Part shown: piece by piece, positions 35,563-44,822 of the stretch | Layout: each line of letters opens with the position of its first letter | Numbering within the stretch: position 1 is the stretch's first letter | Source of the DNA: Actinocrispum wychmicini | GTDB taxonomy: Bacteria; Actinomycetota; Actinomycetes; Mycobacteriales; Pseudonocardiaceae | DNA length: 64,000 nucleotides | Assembly: GCF_004345645.1 (NCBI RefSeq) | Contig: NZ_SLWS01000008.1 | Span: 186,001-250,000 of the forward strand | Direction: 5' to 3' | Made by a program: the position numbers and the translations under genes | Notes under the pieces: generated by a model | The model's database searches: none | Told to the model about the DNA's origin: nothing | What the model saw: the letters and a program-made list of their open reading frames with translations, nothing else

Positions 35563-37473
35563 GTGCCGACGAACTCCAGACTCCGAACGTGGCTGCTCGA
35601 CGGGCTTCCGCAGCGCCAGGGCCAGCTGTCCGGACCGCATGTGCAGGACGTGGGCCACGAGGGCAAGCCCTGGTGGAAGGTCATGTGCCTGACGGGTGTG
35701 GACTACTTCTCCACCCTGGGCTACCAGCCGGGCATCGCCGCGCTCGCCGCCGGTGTGGTCTCGCCGATCGCCACCCTGGTGCTGATCCTGCTGACCCTGT
35801 TCGGCGCCCTGCCGGTCTACCGCCAGGTCGCCAAGGAAAGCCCGAACGGGCAGGGCTCCATCGCGATGCTGGAGAAGCAGCTGCCGAAGTGGTGGGGCAA
35901 GCTGGTGGTGCTGGTCCTGCTCGGCTTCGCCGCGACCGACTTCATCATCACCATCACGCTGTCCGCGGCCGACGCCACCGCGCACGTGCTGGAGAACCCG
36001 TTCGTGCCGGAGTTCCTGAACGGCTGGCAGGTACCGGTGACGCTGGTGCTGGTCGCCCTGCTCGGCGGCGTGTTCCTGAAGGGTTTCAAGGAGGCCATCG
36101 GGATCGCGGTCTGGCTGGTGATCATCTACCTGGCGCTCAACGCGGTGGTCGTCTCGGTCGCGCTCGAACACGTGATCACCGCGCCGCACCTGATCGTGGA
36201 CTGGTCCAACCTGCTGCGGGCCGAACACAACAACTGGTGGGTCGCGGTCGCCATCGCGCTCGTCGTGTTCCCCAAGCTGGCGCTTGGCCTGTCCGGGTTC
36301 GAGACGGGCGTGTCGGTGATGCCGCTGGTGCACAGCGACGACCTGCCTGGCCGGGTGCGCAACACCCGTAGGCTGCTGACGACCGCGGCGCTGATCATGA
36401 GCGTGTTCCTGATCTGCAGCAGCATCGCCACCACGTTGCTGATCCCGCAGGACAAGTTCCAGCCCGGCGGCGAGGCCAACGGCCGCGCGCTGGCGTTCCT
36501 CGCGCACGAGTACCTGGGGGAGTGGTTCGGCACCGGGTACGACCTCAGCACGATCGCGATCCTCTGGTTCGCCGGCGCGTCGGCCATGGCGGGCCTGCTC
36601 AACCTGGTGCCCCGCTACCTGCCGCGGTACGGCATGGCACCGGACTGGACCAGGGCGATCCGGCCGCTGGTCGTGGTGTTCACGCTGATCGCGTTCGCCA
36701 TCACGCTGATCTTCGACGCCGATGTGGACGCTCAGGGCGGCGCGTACGCGACCGGTGTGCTGGTGCTGATCACGTCCGCCGCGCTGGCGGTCACGCTGAC
36801 CGCGTACCGGCGGCGGTCACGCAGGTGGACAGTCCTCTTCGGAATCATCACGCTGGTGTTCCTGTACACCACGGGCGCCAACATCGTGGAGCGCCCGGAT
36901 GGCGTGAAGATCGCCGCGTTCTTCATCGTCGCGATCATCGCGCTGTCGCTGATCTCGCGCACCTCACGGTCGTTCGAACTGCGGGTCACCGGCGTGGAGA
37001 TGGATGAGCTCGCCAGCAAGTTCCTGACCGAGTACCAGGGCGAGGACATCCGGATCGTGGCCAACGAGCCGGACGAGCGGGACGAGAAGGAGTACCGGGA
37101 GAAGGAGGCGGAGGAACGGGCCGACCACCACATCCCGGCCGGGGACGCGGTGTTGTTCCTCGAAGTGACCGTGCCGGACTCCTCGGAGTTCGAGGACGTG
37201 CTGCGGGTCAGCGGCGAGGAACGGTTCGGCTACCGGATCCTCCGGGTCGAGGCCCCCGCCGTGCCCAACGCGATCGCCGCGCTGCTGCTGCACGTGCGGG
37301 ACGTGACCGGGAAGCTGCCGCACGTGTACTTCGCGTGGATGGAGACGAACCCGATCATCCAACTGCTCGGCTACGTGCTGACCGGCTCCGGCGACGTCCC
37401 CCCGCTGACCCGGGAGGTGCTGCGGCAGGCCGAGACAGACCCGGCCCGCCGGCCCATGGTCCATGTGGGGTGA
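35563..37473 (+). CDS. APC-superfamily permease, candidate K+ importer (KimA-like)
   Basis: 636 residues. About 12 membrane helices begin with MCLTGVDYFSTLGYQPGIAA, a segment reminiscent of KimA/KUP-type K+:H+ symporters and of APC amino acid permeases. A cytosolic C-terminal domain of about 170 residues follows, with a charged linker (EPDERDEKEYREKEAEERAD). Its position after kdp-phoU and shared upstream repeats favour potassium as substrate, though an amino acid cannot be excluded. GTG start. Confidence 0.7.
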   Translation: MPTNSRLRTWLLDGLPQRQGQLSGPHVQDVGHEGKPWWKVMCLTGVDYFSTLGYQPGIAALAAGVVSPIATLVLILLTLFGALPVYRQVAKESPNGQGSIAMLEKQLPKWWGKLVVLVLLGFAATDFIITITLSAADATAHVLENPFVPEFLNGWQVPVTLVLVALLGGVFLKGFKEAIGIAVWLVIIYLALNAVVVSVALEHVITAPHLIVDWSNLLRAEHNNWWVAVAIALVVFPKLALGLSGFETGVSVMPLVHSDDLPGRVRNTRRLLTTAALIMSVFLICSSIATTLLIPQDKFQPGGEANGRALAFLAHEYLGEWFGTGYDLSTIAILWFAGASAMAGLLNLVPRYLPRYGMAPDWTRAIRPLVVVFTLIAFAITLIFDADVDAQGGAYATGVLVLITSAALAVTLTAYRRRSRRWTVLFGIITLVFLYTTGANIVERPDGVKIAAFFIVAIIALSLISRTSRSFELRVTGVEMDELASKFLTEYQGEDIRIVANEPDERDEKEYREKEAEERADHHIPAGDAVLFLEVTVPDSSEFEDVLRVSGEERFGYRILRVEAPAVPNAIAALLLHVRDVTGKLPHVYFAWMETNPIIQLLGYVLTGSGDVPPLTREVLRQAETDPARRPMVHVG

Positions 37474-37479
37474 CCCGGG

Positions 37480-37950
37480 TCACTCCACGGTGCACCGGTG
37501 CGGACCGCGGCTCTGACCTTGCCCGATCAGGATGACGCCCCTGCTGCGGTATCCGGCGGTGCAGAGGATCTGGTCGACCGCGTTGTCGGACAGCGCGGCC
37601 ACATCCACGGACAACGTCAGCTCCGGCGGCGGTTGGCCGGTCGACAGCAGCTTGGTGCCCTGGGGCACCTCGGTGGTGTAGCCCTCCTCCTCGGGGAGCG
37701 GACCGGCGGCCAGCAACGTGACGAGGTCGCCGATCGGCGGCCGCGTGCCAGTGCGGACCACCGGTGTGAGCTTTCCGTTGTGCACCAGGTAAAGCACGAT
37801 TCCCTCGGCCTGTCCGCGCGGTGCGGGCGTGCCGCTGGGCCGGACGCCGCAGCCGGCGAGCAGCAGGACACAGACGAGCACCAGCGTGCCGCCGTGCAGG
37901 CGTGCGTTCGCCAGGCCGCTGCCGGCGGAGTTGTCCTCGATCAGCACCAC
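37480..37950 (-). CDS. Lipoprotein with GerMN-like fold, probable
   Basis: About 156 residues. A lipobox (TLVLVCVLLLAGC, cysteine near residue 34) follows an unusually long N-terminal stretch, so a later start is possible. The mature part (IVLYLVHNGKLTPVVR, GDLVTLLAAGPLPEEE, LTLSVDVAAL) resembles the GerMN/LpqB N-terminal fold. It converges on the permease gene. Confidence 0.6.
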   Translation of the reverse strand: MVLIEDNSAGSGLANARLHGGTLVLVCVLLLAGCGVRPSGTPAPRGQAEGIVLYLVHNGKLTPVVRTGTRPPIGDLVTLLAAGPLPEEEGYTTEVPQGTKLLSTGQPPPELTLSVDVAALSDNAVDQILCTAGYRSRGVILIGQGQSRGPHRCTVE

Positions 37951-37988
37951 ACTGGTGTAGTTGCCGTTCGCCTGTTTCTGTTGCGTCC

Positions 37989-38144
37989 TTACTGGAGGTC
38001 GCCGTAGTGCTCGATCCAGTCGTCCCGGGTGAAGTCGATGGAGCCGATCGGGTAGCGGGTGGCCGAGCCGGCGGCTTGGGCGCGGGCGGCTTCGGCTTCG
38101 TCGCGTACTGCACGAAGGGCCGCCGTAACCATGTTCGCTGCCAT
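37989..38144 (-). CDS. Small conserved-looking hypothetical protein
   Basis: 51 residues: a basic and acidic helix (TAALRAVRDEAEAARAQAAG) followed by ATRYPIGSIDFTRDDWIEHY. Codon use is consistent with coding. The reading frame is longer upstream, but that part overlaps the divergent amidohydrolase and looks like a shadow. No function assigned and no clear ribosome site. Confidence 0.45.
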   Translation of the reverse strand: MAANMVTAALRAVRDEAEAARAQAAGSATRYPIGSIDFTRDDWIEHYGDLQ

Positions 38145-38174
38145 CGGCGGTTGCGGATGGCAGCGTAACACCGT

Positions 38175-39407
38175 ATGTCTGACTGCGTGAGTGACACGAT
38201 GTGGCTGGCAGGCGCGACAGTGGTGGACGGCACAGGCGCGGATCCCGTGCCCGACCAGGCCGTGCGGATCGAGGACGGGGTGATCACCGAGGTCGGCGGC
38301 CGGCCGTCCGGCCCGGACGTGGTCGACTGCACGGGGATGACACTGACACCGGGCCTGATCGACGCCCATGTCCACTTCGGACTGTCCAGTGACATCAACG
38401 CCAGCGTCACCCGGGCGGTGTCCGTGGCCGAGCTGGCCGCGGACATGTTCGACAACTGCCGCCGGACACTGCACTCGGGGTTCACCACAGTCCGCGACAC
38501 CGGTGGCATCGACAACGGCCTGGCCGGTGTGGTCGCCGCCGGAAAAGTGCCCGGCCCGCACATCATCCACTGTGGACCGGTGCTGTGCCAGACCGGCGGC
38601 CACGGCCACTTCGCCACCGACTGGGAACCCACCGCGGACTGGGTCGACCACTCGGTCCCCGGCCTGCGCACCCTGTCCCTCTTGGGCGACGGGCCCGACT
38701 CGGTGCGCCGCAACGCACGTGAAGCCTTCCGCCGCGGCGCCTCATTCCTGAAAATGTGCGTGACCGGCGGCGTGGTGTCCCGTCACGACGAACTCACCGA
38801 CACCCAGTTCACGGTCGACGAGATCGCAGCCGCGGTCCAGGAAGCAACAGCCCGGGGCACCTACGTGACCGTGCACGCCCACAACAACGAAGGCATCCGC
38901 AACGCGATCGCCGCCGGCGTCCGCTGTGTCGAACACGGCTCCCAGATCGACGAGAAGACAGCCGCCCTCATGGCCGCCCACAGAGTCGCCCACGTCCCCA
39001 CCCTCGCGGTGGTCCGCGCCCTCACGACGACAGGACTCCCAGAGGCCATCACCTCCCGAGTCGGCACCGTCTGGCAAGGACAGATCGACGCCATCCACGC
39101 CTCCCGCAAGGCGGGAGTCCGAATCGGCTCCGGCTCCGACCTGATCGGCCCGAACCAGGAAAGCCGAGGCCGCGAACTGGTCCTCCGCGCCGAAGTGGAA
39201 GACCCGATGGCCGCCCTGGTCTCCGCCACCAGCGTCAACGCCGACATCCTGGGCATCGCGGACAAAGTAGGAACGATCACAGTGGGTAAACGCGCGGACA
39301 TCGCCGGTTTCGCGGGCAACCCGTTGGCGGACACCGAGCTGTTCGTCCGCGGGGTGGCTCTGGTGGTGCAGCGTGGGCGGGTGGTCAGGGACTCGTTCAG
39401 CGCGTAG
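38175..39407 (+). CDS. Metal-dependent amidohydrolase
   Basis: 410 residues of the amidohydrolase superfamily, Xaa-Pro-dipeptidase/imidazolonepropionase-like branch. Metal ligands can be traced: H65 and H67 in DAHVHFG, a likely carboxylated K193 in FLKMCVTGG, H234/H236 in VHAHN, H254 in VEHGSQID, and the catalytic Asp in IGSGSDLIG. It closes with a KVGTITVGKRADIAGF strand. It probably hydrolyses a cyclic amide or peptide; substrate unknown. Confidence 0.88.
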   Translation: MSDCVSDTMWLAGATVVDGTGADPVPDQAVRIEDGVITEVGGRPSGPDVVDCTGMTLTPGLIDAHVHFGLSSDINASVTRAVSVAELAADMFDNCRRTLHSGFTTVRDTGGIDNGLAGVVAAGKVPGPHIIHCGPVLCQTGGHGHFATDWEPTADWVDHSVPGLRTLSLLGDGPDSVRRNAREAFRRGASFLKMCVTGGVVSRHDELTDTQFTVDEIAAAVQEATARGTYVTVHAHNNEGIRNAIAAGVRCVEHGSQIDEKTAALMAAHRVAHVPTLAVVRALTTTGLPEAITSRVGTVWQGQIDAIHASRKAGVRIGSGSDLIGPNQESRGRELVLRAEVEDPMAALVSATSVNADILGIADKVGTITVGKRADIAGFAGNPLADTELFVRGVALVVQRGRVVRDSFSA

Positions 39408-40101
39408 GGATCTCCAACCGGTAGCCGTGGCCGCGCAGCGTCGAGATCTCCGGTGGGCACGGCGTCACCGCCAGCTTTCGGCGCAGGGCCGCGATGTGCA
39501 CGTCCAGGGTTTTGGTGGAGCCGTACCAGTGGGCGTCCCAGACTTCGGTCATCAGGGTGTCCCGGCTGACCGCGACCCCTGGTTGTTCCGCCAGCCGGGC
39601 GAGCAGGTCGAATTCCTTGGCGCGCAACGGGATTTCCTGGCCGGCGACGCTTACCCGGCGGCCGGCCGTGTCGACGCGCAGGTCGCCGACCGTGATGGTG
39701 GCCTGGGTGGGGGCGCCGACCGGGCCGCGGCGGAGGTGGGCGCGGACGCGGGCGAGGAGTTCGCCGAGCCGGACCGGCTTGGTGAGGTAGTCGTCGGCGC
39801 CGGCTTCGAGGCCGACCACCACGTCGATCTCGTCCTGGCGGGCGGTGAGGATCACCAGCACCGACGGTGGGGTGATGGTTCGGAGCCGCCGGCAGACGTC
39901 CACGCCGTCCATGTCGGGCAGGCCGAGGTCGAGCAGGATCAGGTCGAAGGGGGTGTCCCCGGCCCGCGCCAGCGCTTGTGCCGCGGTGACGGCCCAGTAG
40001 ACCTCGTAGCGGTTCAACCGGAGGCTGGACTCGAGCGCCTGCCCGATTGTCCGGTCGTCCTCCACCAGCAGTACGCGGAACACAGGCGGAGCGTAACTCA
40101 C
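39397..40101 (-). CDS. OmpR-family response regulator
   Basis: 234 residues. The receiver has DD near residue 15 and phospho-Asp in LLDLGLPDMDG, with conserved Lys in YLTKPVRL. The winged-helix C-terminus has LRAKEFDLLARLAEQPG and LDVHIAALRRKL. It forms a coupled pair with the histidine kinase upstream (ATGA overlap). It overlaps the convergent amidohydrolase gene by 11 bp. Confidence 0.93.
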   Translation of the reverse strand: MSYAPPVFRVLLVEDDRTIGQALESSLRLNRYEVYWAVTAAQALARAGDTPFDLILLDLGLPDMDGVDVCRRLRTITPPSVLVILTARQDEIDVVVGLEAGADDYLTKPVRLGELLARVRAHLRRGPVGAPTQATITVGDLRVDTAGRRVSVAGQEIPLRAKEFDLLARLAEQPGVAVSRDTLMTEVWDAHWYGSTKTLDVHIAALRRKLAVTPCPPEISTLRGHGYRLEIPTR

Positions 40102-41372
40102 GGTGACTCGACCGTCGGGAGCAGCAAGGTGAAGCAGGTCGGGGTGGCCGAACTGAGGATCAGCCTGCCGTTCTCGGCCTCGGCGAGGCTACGCGCCAGG
40201 GACAGGCCGATGCCGTGGCCGTCCACCTGCCGGGTGAACGGGTCGTGCTGCTCGTCGATCCCTGTTCCCTCGTCGGCGACGTCCACCGCGAGCGTCTCGC
40301 CGGCGTCCCGTGCGGTGACCGTCACGTTCCCGGAGCCGTGCGTGAACGCGTTGTCCACCAACACGTTCAAGATCTGCCGGAGCGCCGCCTCGGCCGCCCG
40401 GGGCTGCGGCGCCGCCCGCAGGCGAGTCGTGAGGTCGCGGCCCTCGGACGCCAACTGGGTGTGCCAGGTGGTGCGGACGTCGGCGAGCAGGGCCGCCACG
40501 TCGGCGACCGGTCCACGGGCGACACCGTTCCGCCGCGCCAACGCCAGCAGGTCGGTGACCGTGCGTTCCAGGCGGTCGGCCGAGTCGATGCCGGCGCGGA
40601 TCGCCGCCCGCAGGTCCATGTCCGGCGTCTCCAACGCGGCCTCCAGTTGCAGCCGCAGGCCCGCGAGCGGGGTCCGCAACTGGTGGGACGCGCTCGCGGA
40701 GAACGATCGTTCTCGTTCGAGGGTCTCGCCGAGCCGCTGTGCGGTGGTGTCCAGGGACATGCCGACCGCGTCGATCTCCGGGATACCCGTCCGCGCGGTC
40801 CGTACCGTGAAGTCGCCGTCCCCCAACACGCCCGCCGCGGCGCTGAGGTCCTCGAGCGGATGCGCGAGCCGGGCGGCCATCCTGCGGGCCACCAGCCAGG
40901 TCGGGACCACGGCGATCGCGGCAAGCCCGGCCATCGCGAGCCAGATCATGCCGGTCCGCAGCATCACCTCGCTGTACGGGGTCGCGGCCCGGACCACCCC
41001 CACCAGGGTCCCGTTCACGTCGATCGGGACGGCGACCACGACGTCCCCGTTCGCGCTGCCGTCGGCCACCTGGTCCCGCAGTGCCCTGCGCACCACCTGG
41101 TCCGATGTGGACGGTCCGTTGCCGGACCGCAGGGCGCCGTCCGGGGAGTACAGCCCGATCACGGTCTCCGGCTCCGGCGACTGCACCGACGGCGGCTGGT
41201 CGCCGGGCAGTTCGGCGGCGACGGTCAACGCGGCCCGTGCCGCCATCCGTTCCAGCTCGGTGCGCTCGGCATCCAGGTTGTACTTGGCCACCCCGGCGGC
41301 GAGCGGAAGGCCGAACAGGCTGATCGCCAGCACCGCGGCCGCGATCGCCAGAGTCACAATGCGCCTTCGCAT
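40098..41372 (-). CDS. Sensor histidine kinase
   Basis: 424 residues. Two membrane helices flank an extracytoplasmic sensor of about 110 residues (about 35-150). A HAMP segment, the HisKA box (SASHQLRTPLAGLRLQLEAA) and an HATPase domain with VLVDNAFTHGSGN and GHGIGLSLARSLAEAE follow. The signal is unknown. The start was set at MRRRIVTLAIAAAV, preceded by GGAG. Confidence 0.93.
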   Translation of the reverse strand: MRRRIVTLAIAAAVLAISLFGLPLAAGVAKYNLDAERTELERMAARAALTVAAELPGDQPPSVQSPEPETVIGLYSPDGALRSGNGPSTSDQVVRRALRDQVADGSANGDVVVAVPIDVNGTLVGVVRAATPYSEVMLRTGMIWLAMAGLAAIAVVPTWLVARRMAARLAHPLEDLSAAAGVLGDGDFTVRTARTGIPEIDAVGMSLDTTAQRLGETLERERSFSASASHQLRTPLAGLRLQLEAALETPDMDLRAAIRAGIDSADRLERTVTDLLALARRNGVARGPVADVAALLADVRTTWHTQLASEGRDLTTRLRAAPQPRAAEAALRQILNVLVDNAFTHGSGNVTVTARDAGETLAVDVADEGTGIDEQHDPFTRQVDGHGIGLSLARSLAEAENGRLILSSATPTCFTLLLPTVESP

Positions 41373-41440
41373 GCCTCCAGTCTGAGCCCATGACAACGGC
41401 GATGCCCGCCCGGGACACGGGCGGGCACCGCCGGAAAATG

Positions 41441-44400
41441 TCAGCCCACGGTGTAGCTGTACGGGATACCGACCAGTTCGGACCCGTTGGCCACCTCGGG
41501 GTTGAAGGTGTCCACGTACACCACGCCGTGCACGACCGTGCCCGCCGGGGCGGACGGCGTGATGGCCAGGGTGATGTTGCGGCTCACGCCAGGCACCACG
41601 TACACCGGCGCTTCGGGACCGCCACCGACGGCCTCCAGCCAGATGTCACCGGTCTGGCCGTGCGCGGCCGCGTCGAACGGCATGGTCTGCGCGGTCGCCG
41701 AGACGTTGGCTGTCGCGGCGGGCGCGCCGTTCGGGAACGGCCCGACCTCGGCGATGTCCGTCGCCCAGTTGCCGGTGGCCAACTGCTTGGCCAGTGCGGT
41801 GTCGACCGTGTTGTGGCCGTTGCCGGCCTTCTTGAACGTCTCCGGGTTGCCGGCGAACGGGAACAGGTCCACGTCCACCGGGGCGGAGGCGGCCACGGTC
41901 TCGCTGAGCTTGCTGGTGTGCGTCGGCACCCACCACGTCGGCGGATGCGTGGTGGCCTGGTCCTCGGGCAGGTTGATGGCCGTGTCACCGCTCGACGGGG
42001 TCAGCTTGACGCCCGCCTCGCCGGTCAGCCGCGGGTCGAGGAAGAACCACTGGCCGGCCGCACCGGTGTTGGTGACCTCGATCGAGGCGGTCACCGTCTG
42101 GCCGGCCTTGATCTTGGTGCTCGGGCTGTTCGGCAGGTTCACCGGACGGGCCGTGGTGCCGTTGAAGTGCACCCGGCCGGTGACCTGCTCGCTGAACTCC
42201 TTGCCGGCCACGTTGCCCGGCAACGAGACGATCAGCTGCCAGCGGCCCGCCGCCGGCTGGTTCGCCGTGATGCTGGCCGTGTTCGTGGGCTTGGCGCTGG
42301 ACGCGTCACCCCACTTCGTGTCGGTCACGTTCGTGTCCACCGACAGGATCTGGCCGTCCGGGCTGACCAGGTAGTACACCAGCGTGGTGGCCGGGTCCGG
42401 CGAGGTCAGGTCGAGCGTGAGGCTGCTCTTGCCGGCCGGGACGTCCAGGTAGTAACCGAGCGACTGGCCGAGCACGCGCCCGACACCGCCGGTGATGGTG
42501 GCGTTGAACGTGGCGTTGTCCACGGCCGGGATCAGCGACCGGCGCGCGACCGGCACCGACAGGTGGGTGCCCAGGTTGGTGTCGAACTGCAGCGCCGCCG
42601 GCCGGTCACCGGCCTGCGCGGGCAGCGGCACGGAGACGTCGAACGCGGCCGAACCACCGGCCGGGACGACCTTCGCCTGGCCACCGCCGAAGGAGGTCCA
42701 GTCGTGCCCGGTGATCTGCACGGAGATCGGGCCGCGGAACGTCCCCGGGGTCGGCACCGGCTCCTGGTAGTGGCCTCGGCCGTTGCCCCACAGGATCTTC
42801 GCGGTCCACGTGCCCGGGACGGGGTCGTGCACGTCGATGTGCTGGAAGTCGGTGAACCCGTAGTCGTACGACTCCTGCACCAGCCGGCCCTTGGGGTCGA
42901 ACAGTTCGATCACCAGCTGGCCGGACGTCCGGGTGCCCTGCCACACCATGGACGTGTCGAAGAACGGCGTGCCGTTCGGGACGTTGAACGTGAACGAAGG
43001 CGCTGCCTCCGGGCCTTCGGCGGGGCCGGCCGGCGGGTTGCCCGCGGCCGGTGCGGTGCCGGTGACCTGCTCGTTCTTGGTGACCTTCCAGGTCGGGCCG
43101 CCCAGCTCACGGGACGTCTGGGTGACGACCTGCGGCTGCGACGAGGTGTTGGTCAGCGTCACCGAACCGTGCTGGGTCGAGCCCGGCGTGCCGATCAGGT
43201 TGAGCTGTGTGGTCGACGGGACCAGGCCGTTGCCGCCCTGCCCGTGCCCGCCGTCGATGGCTTTCGCCGCGAGCACCGCCTGGTAGCTGTTCACCAGGCC
43301 GGCGCCCTGCTCGCCGGACGGTGTGTTCAGGTCGGTCGCGGTGCCGGTCAGGATCTTCTTGACCAGTTCCGGCGCCGGGTGTCGTCCGTTGTGCGAGTCC
43401 GCGTACGCCTGGATGACCAGGGCCGCGGCGCCGGCCACGAGCGGCGCGGACTGGCTCGTGCCGCCGAACGGCTCGGTCAGCGAGACGCAGTCGCCCCACT
43501 TGGTCGGGTCGACCGTGCAGTCGGCCATCCCGCCGAACGCCGGCGCGACCAGGTCGGGCAGCCGGTTGTTCAGGGTCGGGCCACCGGAGGACAACCCGGT
43601 GATATTGTTGTTGACCCAGCCGGTGTATCCCTTGGCCTGCGCGGAAAGCCGGTACGACGTGGTGCCGGCGACGGCGATGAACCGCGGGTCACTGGCGGGC
43701 GAGCCGGTCGTGCCGCCGATGCCGGAGTCACCGGTGGACGCCACCACGGTCACGCCCGCGTCCAGCGCGGCCTGGTTGGCCAGTGAGATCGGGTCGAGCG
43801 AGGTGTCCGGGTACGGGTTCGAGCCGAACGACTCGGACAGAATGTCGACCTTGTCGTGGTTCACGGCGTAGTCGATGCCGCGGACGAAACCGGACGTGGT
43901 GGCGCCGAACTGGCCGAACGTCTTGATGCCGGCCATCGAACTGTCCGGCGCCATCCCGCGGATGCGGATCGTGCAGCCGGCGGGCAGGCCGGAGAACGGC
44001 AGTTCGGTGGACAGGTCGTAGACCCGGTTGCCCTGGGCGGCGATGGAACTCGCGTCGCCGAATGCCTCGCCGCCGCCTGAGTCGTCGTTCACGCCGTCGC
44101 CGGAGAAGTCCTGGAAATCGAAGAAGACATGGCTGCCGTCCGGGCGAACAAAGTCCGGATTGTTCACATCAATACCGTCCGCGACATAAGCGACTTTCAC
44201 GCCTTTTCCGGTGGCGATCGAGTGCGCCTGCTGCGCGTGCGGATCCTGCGATTCGGTGTGCGTGAGGTCCAGCGCCTCCGGTTCGAGCAGCGGCCGGCCC
44301 GGGTCGGGCGGGCAGATCCGCTGGTCCAGCTTGGGTCCCTTGGCCTTGCTGCCGTTGTTGCGGGCCAGCGGCGAGATCAGCGTGCGGTCCGGGACGACCG

Positions 44401-44779
44401 CGGCGACCTGCGGGTCGGCCTGCAGCCGCCGCACCTCGTCCGGCTTGGCCGTCGCCGCCACCGCGCTGACCGTGGTGAGCTGCTCGATCTTGCTGGCGCC
44501 GTGCGCCTTCAGGTCGTCGACCACCGGCTTCTGGTCGCTGTCGACGGCCTGCTGCCGCTGCTCGGCCTGTGCCTTCGGCTTCAGGTCCGGCCGCTGGTTC
44601 CGCATGATCACGATCACCGCCTGGTCCGGCCCGTCCTGGGCCACGCCAAGCGGACCGGCGGCAGCCGAACCCCCACCGGCCATCACCGACAACAATGCGG
44701 TCGAAACGACCGCGAGAAATGAAACGGACGTACCTTTACGTCTCACCGGACCCTCCCGTCCATGTGCCATCAATGGCAC
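41441..44779 (-). CDS. Large secreted serine peptidase, S8-annotated type with sedolisin-like active site
   Basis: 1112 residues: signal peptide (to about 42), I9-type propeptide (about 52-135), a peptidase domain (about 190-510) and about 600 residues of beta-rich C-terminal domains. The Ser motif is FGGTSQSAPLVAG (S442). The usual subtilisin HGT box is absent. At that place is GEAFGDASS, giving E238-x3-D242, and ASTGDSG (D351) matches the oxyanion Asp of sedolisins. D201/D204 lie in VADGID. It probably degrades extracellular protein. GTG start with AAAGGA 10 nt upstream. Confidence 0.85.
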   Translation of the reverse strand: MPLMAHGREGPVRRKGTSVSFLAVVSTALLSVMAGGGSAAAGPLGVAQDGPDQAVIVIMRNQRPDLKPKAQAEQRQQAVDSDQKPVVDDLKAHGASKIEQLTTVSAVAATAKPDEVRRLQADPQVAAVVPDRTLISPLARNNGSKAKGPKLDQRICPPDPGRPLLEPEALDLTHTESQDPHAQQAHSIATGKGVKVAYVADGIDVNNPDFVRPDGSHVFFDFQDFSGDGVNDDSGGGEAFGDASSIAAQGNRVYDLSTELPFSGLPAGCTIRIRGMAPDSSMAGIKTFGQFGATTSGFVRGIDYAVNHDKVDILSESFGSNPYPDTSLDPISLANQAALDAGVTVVASTGDSGIGGTTGSPASDPRFIAVAGTTSYRLSAQAKGYTGWVNNNITGLSSGGPTLNNRLPDLVAPAFGGMADCTVDPTKWGDCVSLTEPFGGTSQSAPLVAGAAALVIQAYADSHNGRHPAPELVKKILTGTATDLNTPSGEQGAGLVNSYQAVLAAKAIDGGHGQGGNGLVPSTTQLNLIGTPGSTQHGSVTLTNTSSQPQVVTQTSRELGGPTWKVTKNEQVTGTAPAAGNPPAGPAEGPEAAPSFTFNVPNGTPFFDTSMVWQGTRTSGQLVIELFDPKGRLVQESYDYGFTDFQHIDVHDPVPGTWTAKILWGNGRGHYQEPVPTPGTFRGPISVQITGHDWTSFGGGQAKVVPAGGSAAFDVSVPLPAQAGDRPAALQFDTNLGTHLSVPVARRSLIPAVDNATFNATITGGVGRVLGQSLGYYLDVPAGKSSLTLDLTSPDPATTLVYYLVSPDGQILSVDTNVTDTKWGDASSAKPTNTASITANQPAAGRWQLIVSLPGNVAGKEFSEQVTGRVHFNGTTARPVNLPNSPSTKIKAGQTVTASIEVTNTGAAGQWFFLDPRLTGEAGVKLTPSSGDTAINLPEDQATTHPPTWWVPTHTSKLSETVAASAPVDVDLFPFAGNPETFKKAGNGHNTVDTALAKQLATGNWATDIAEVGPFPNGAPAATANVSATAQTMPFDAAAHGQTGDIWLEAVGGGPEAPVYVVPGVSRNITLAITPSAPAGTVVHGVVYVDTFNPEVANGSELVGIPYSYTVG

Positions 44780-44822
44780 GGCGACGGAATCCTTTCACCA
44801 TTCCTGGGCCGGTACTACATAC

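Noticed and set aside
39373..41385. 670-codon plus-strand frame opposite the two-component genes
   Set aside because: Antisense to a clear response regulator and kinase. Its translation has no family pattern.
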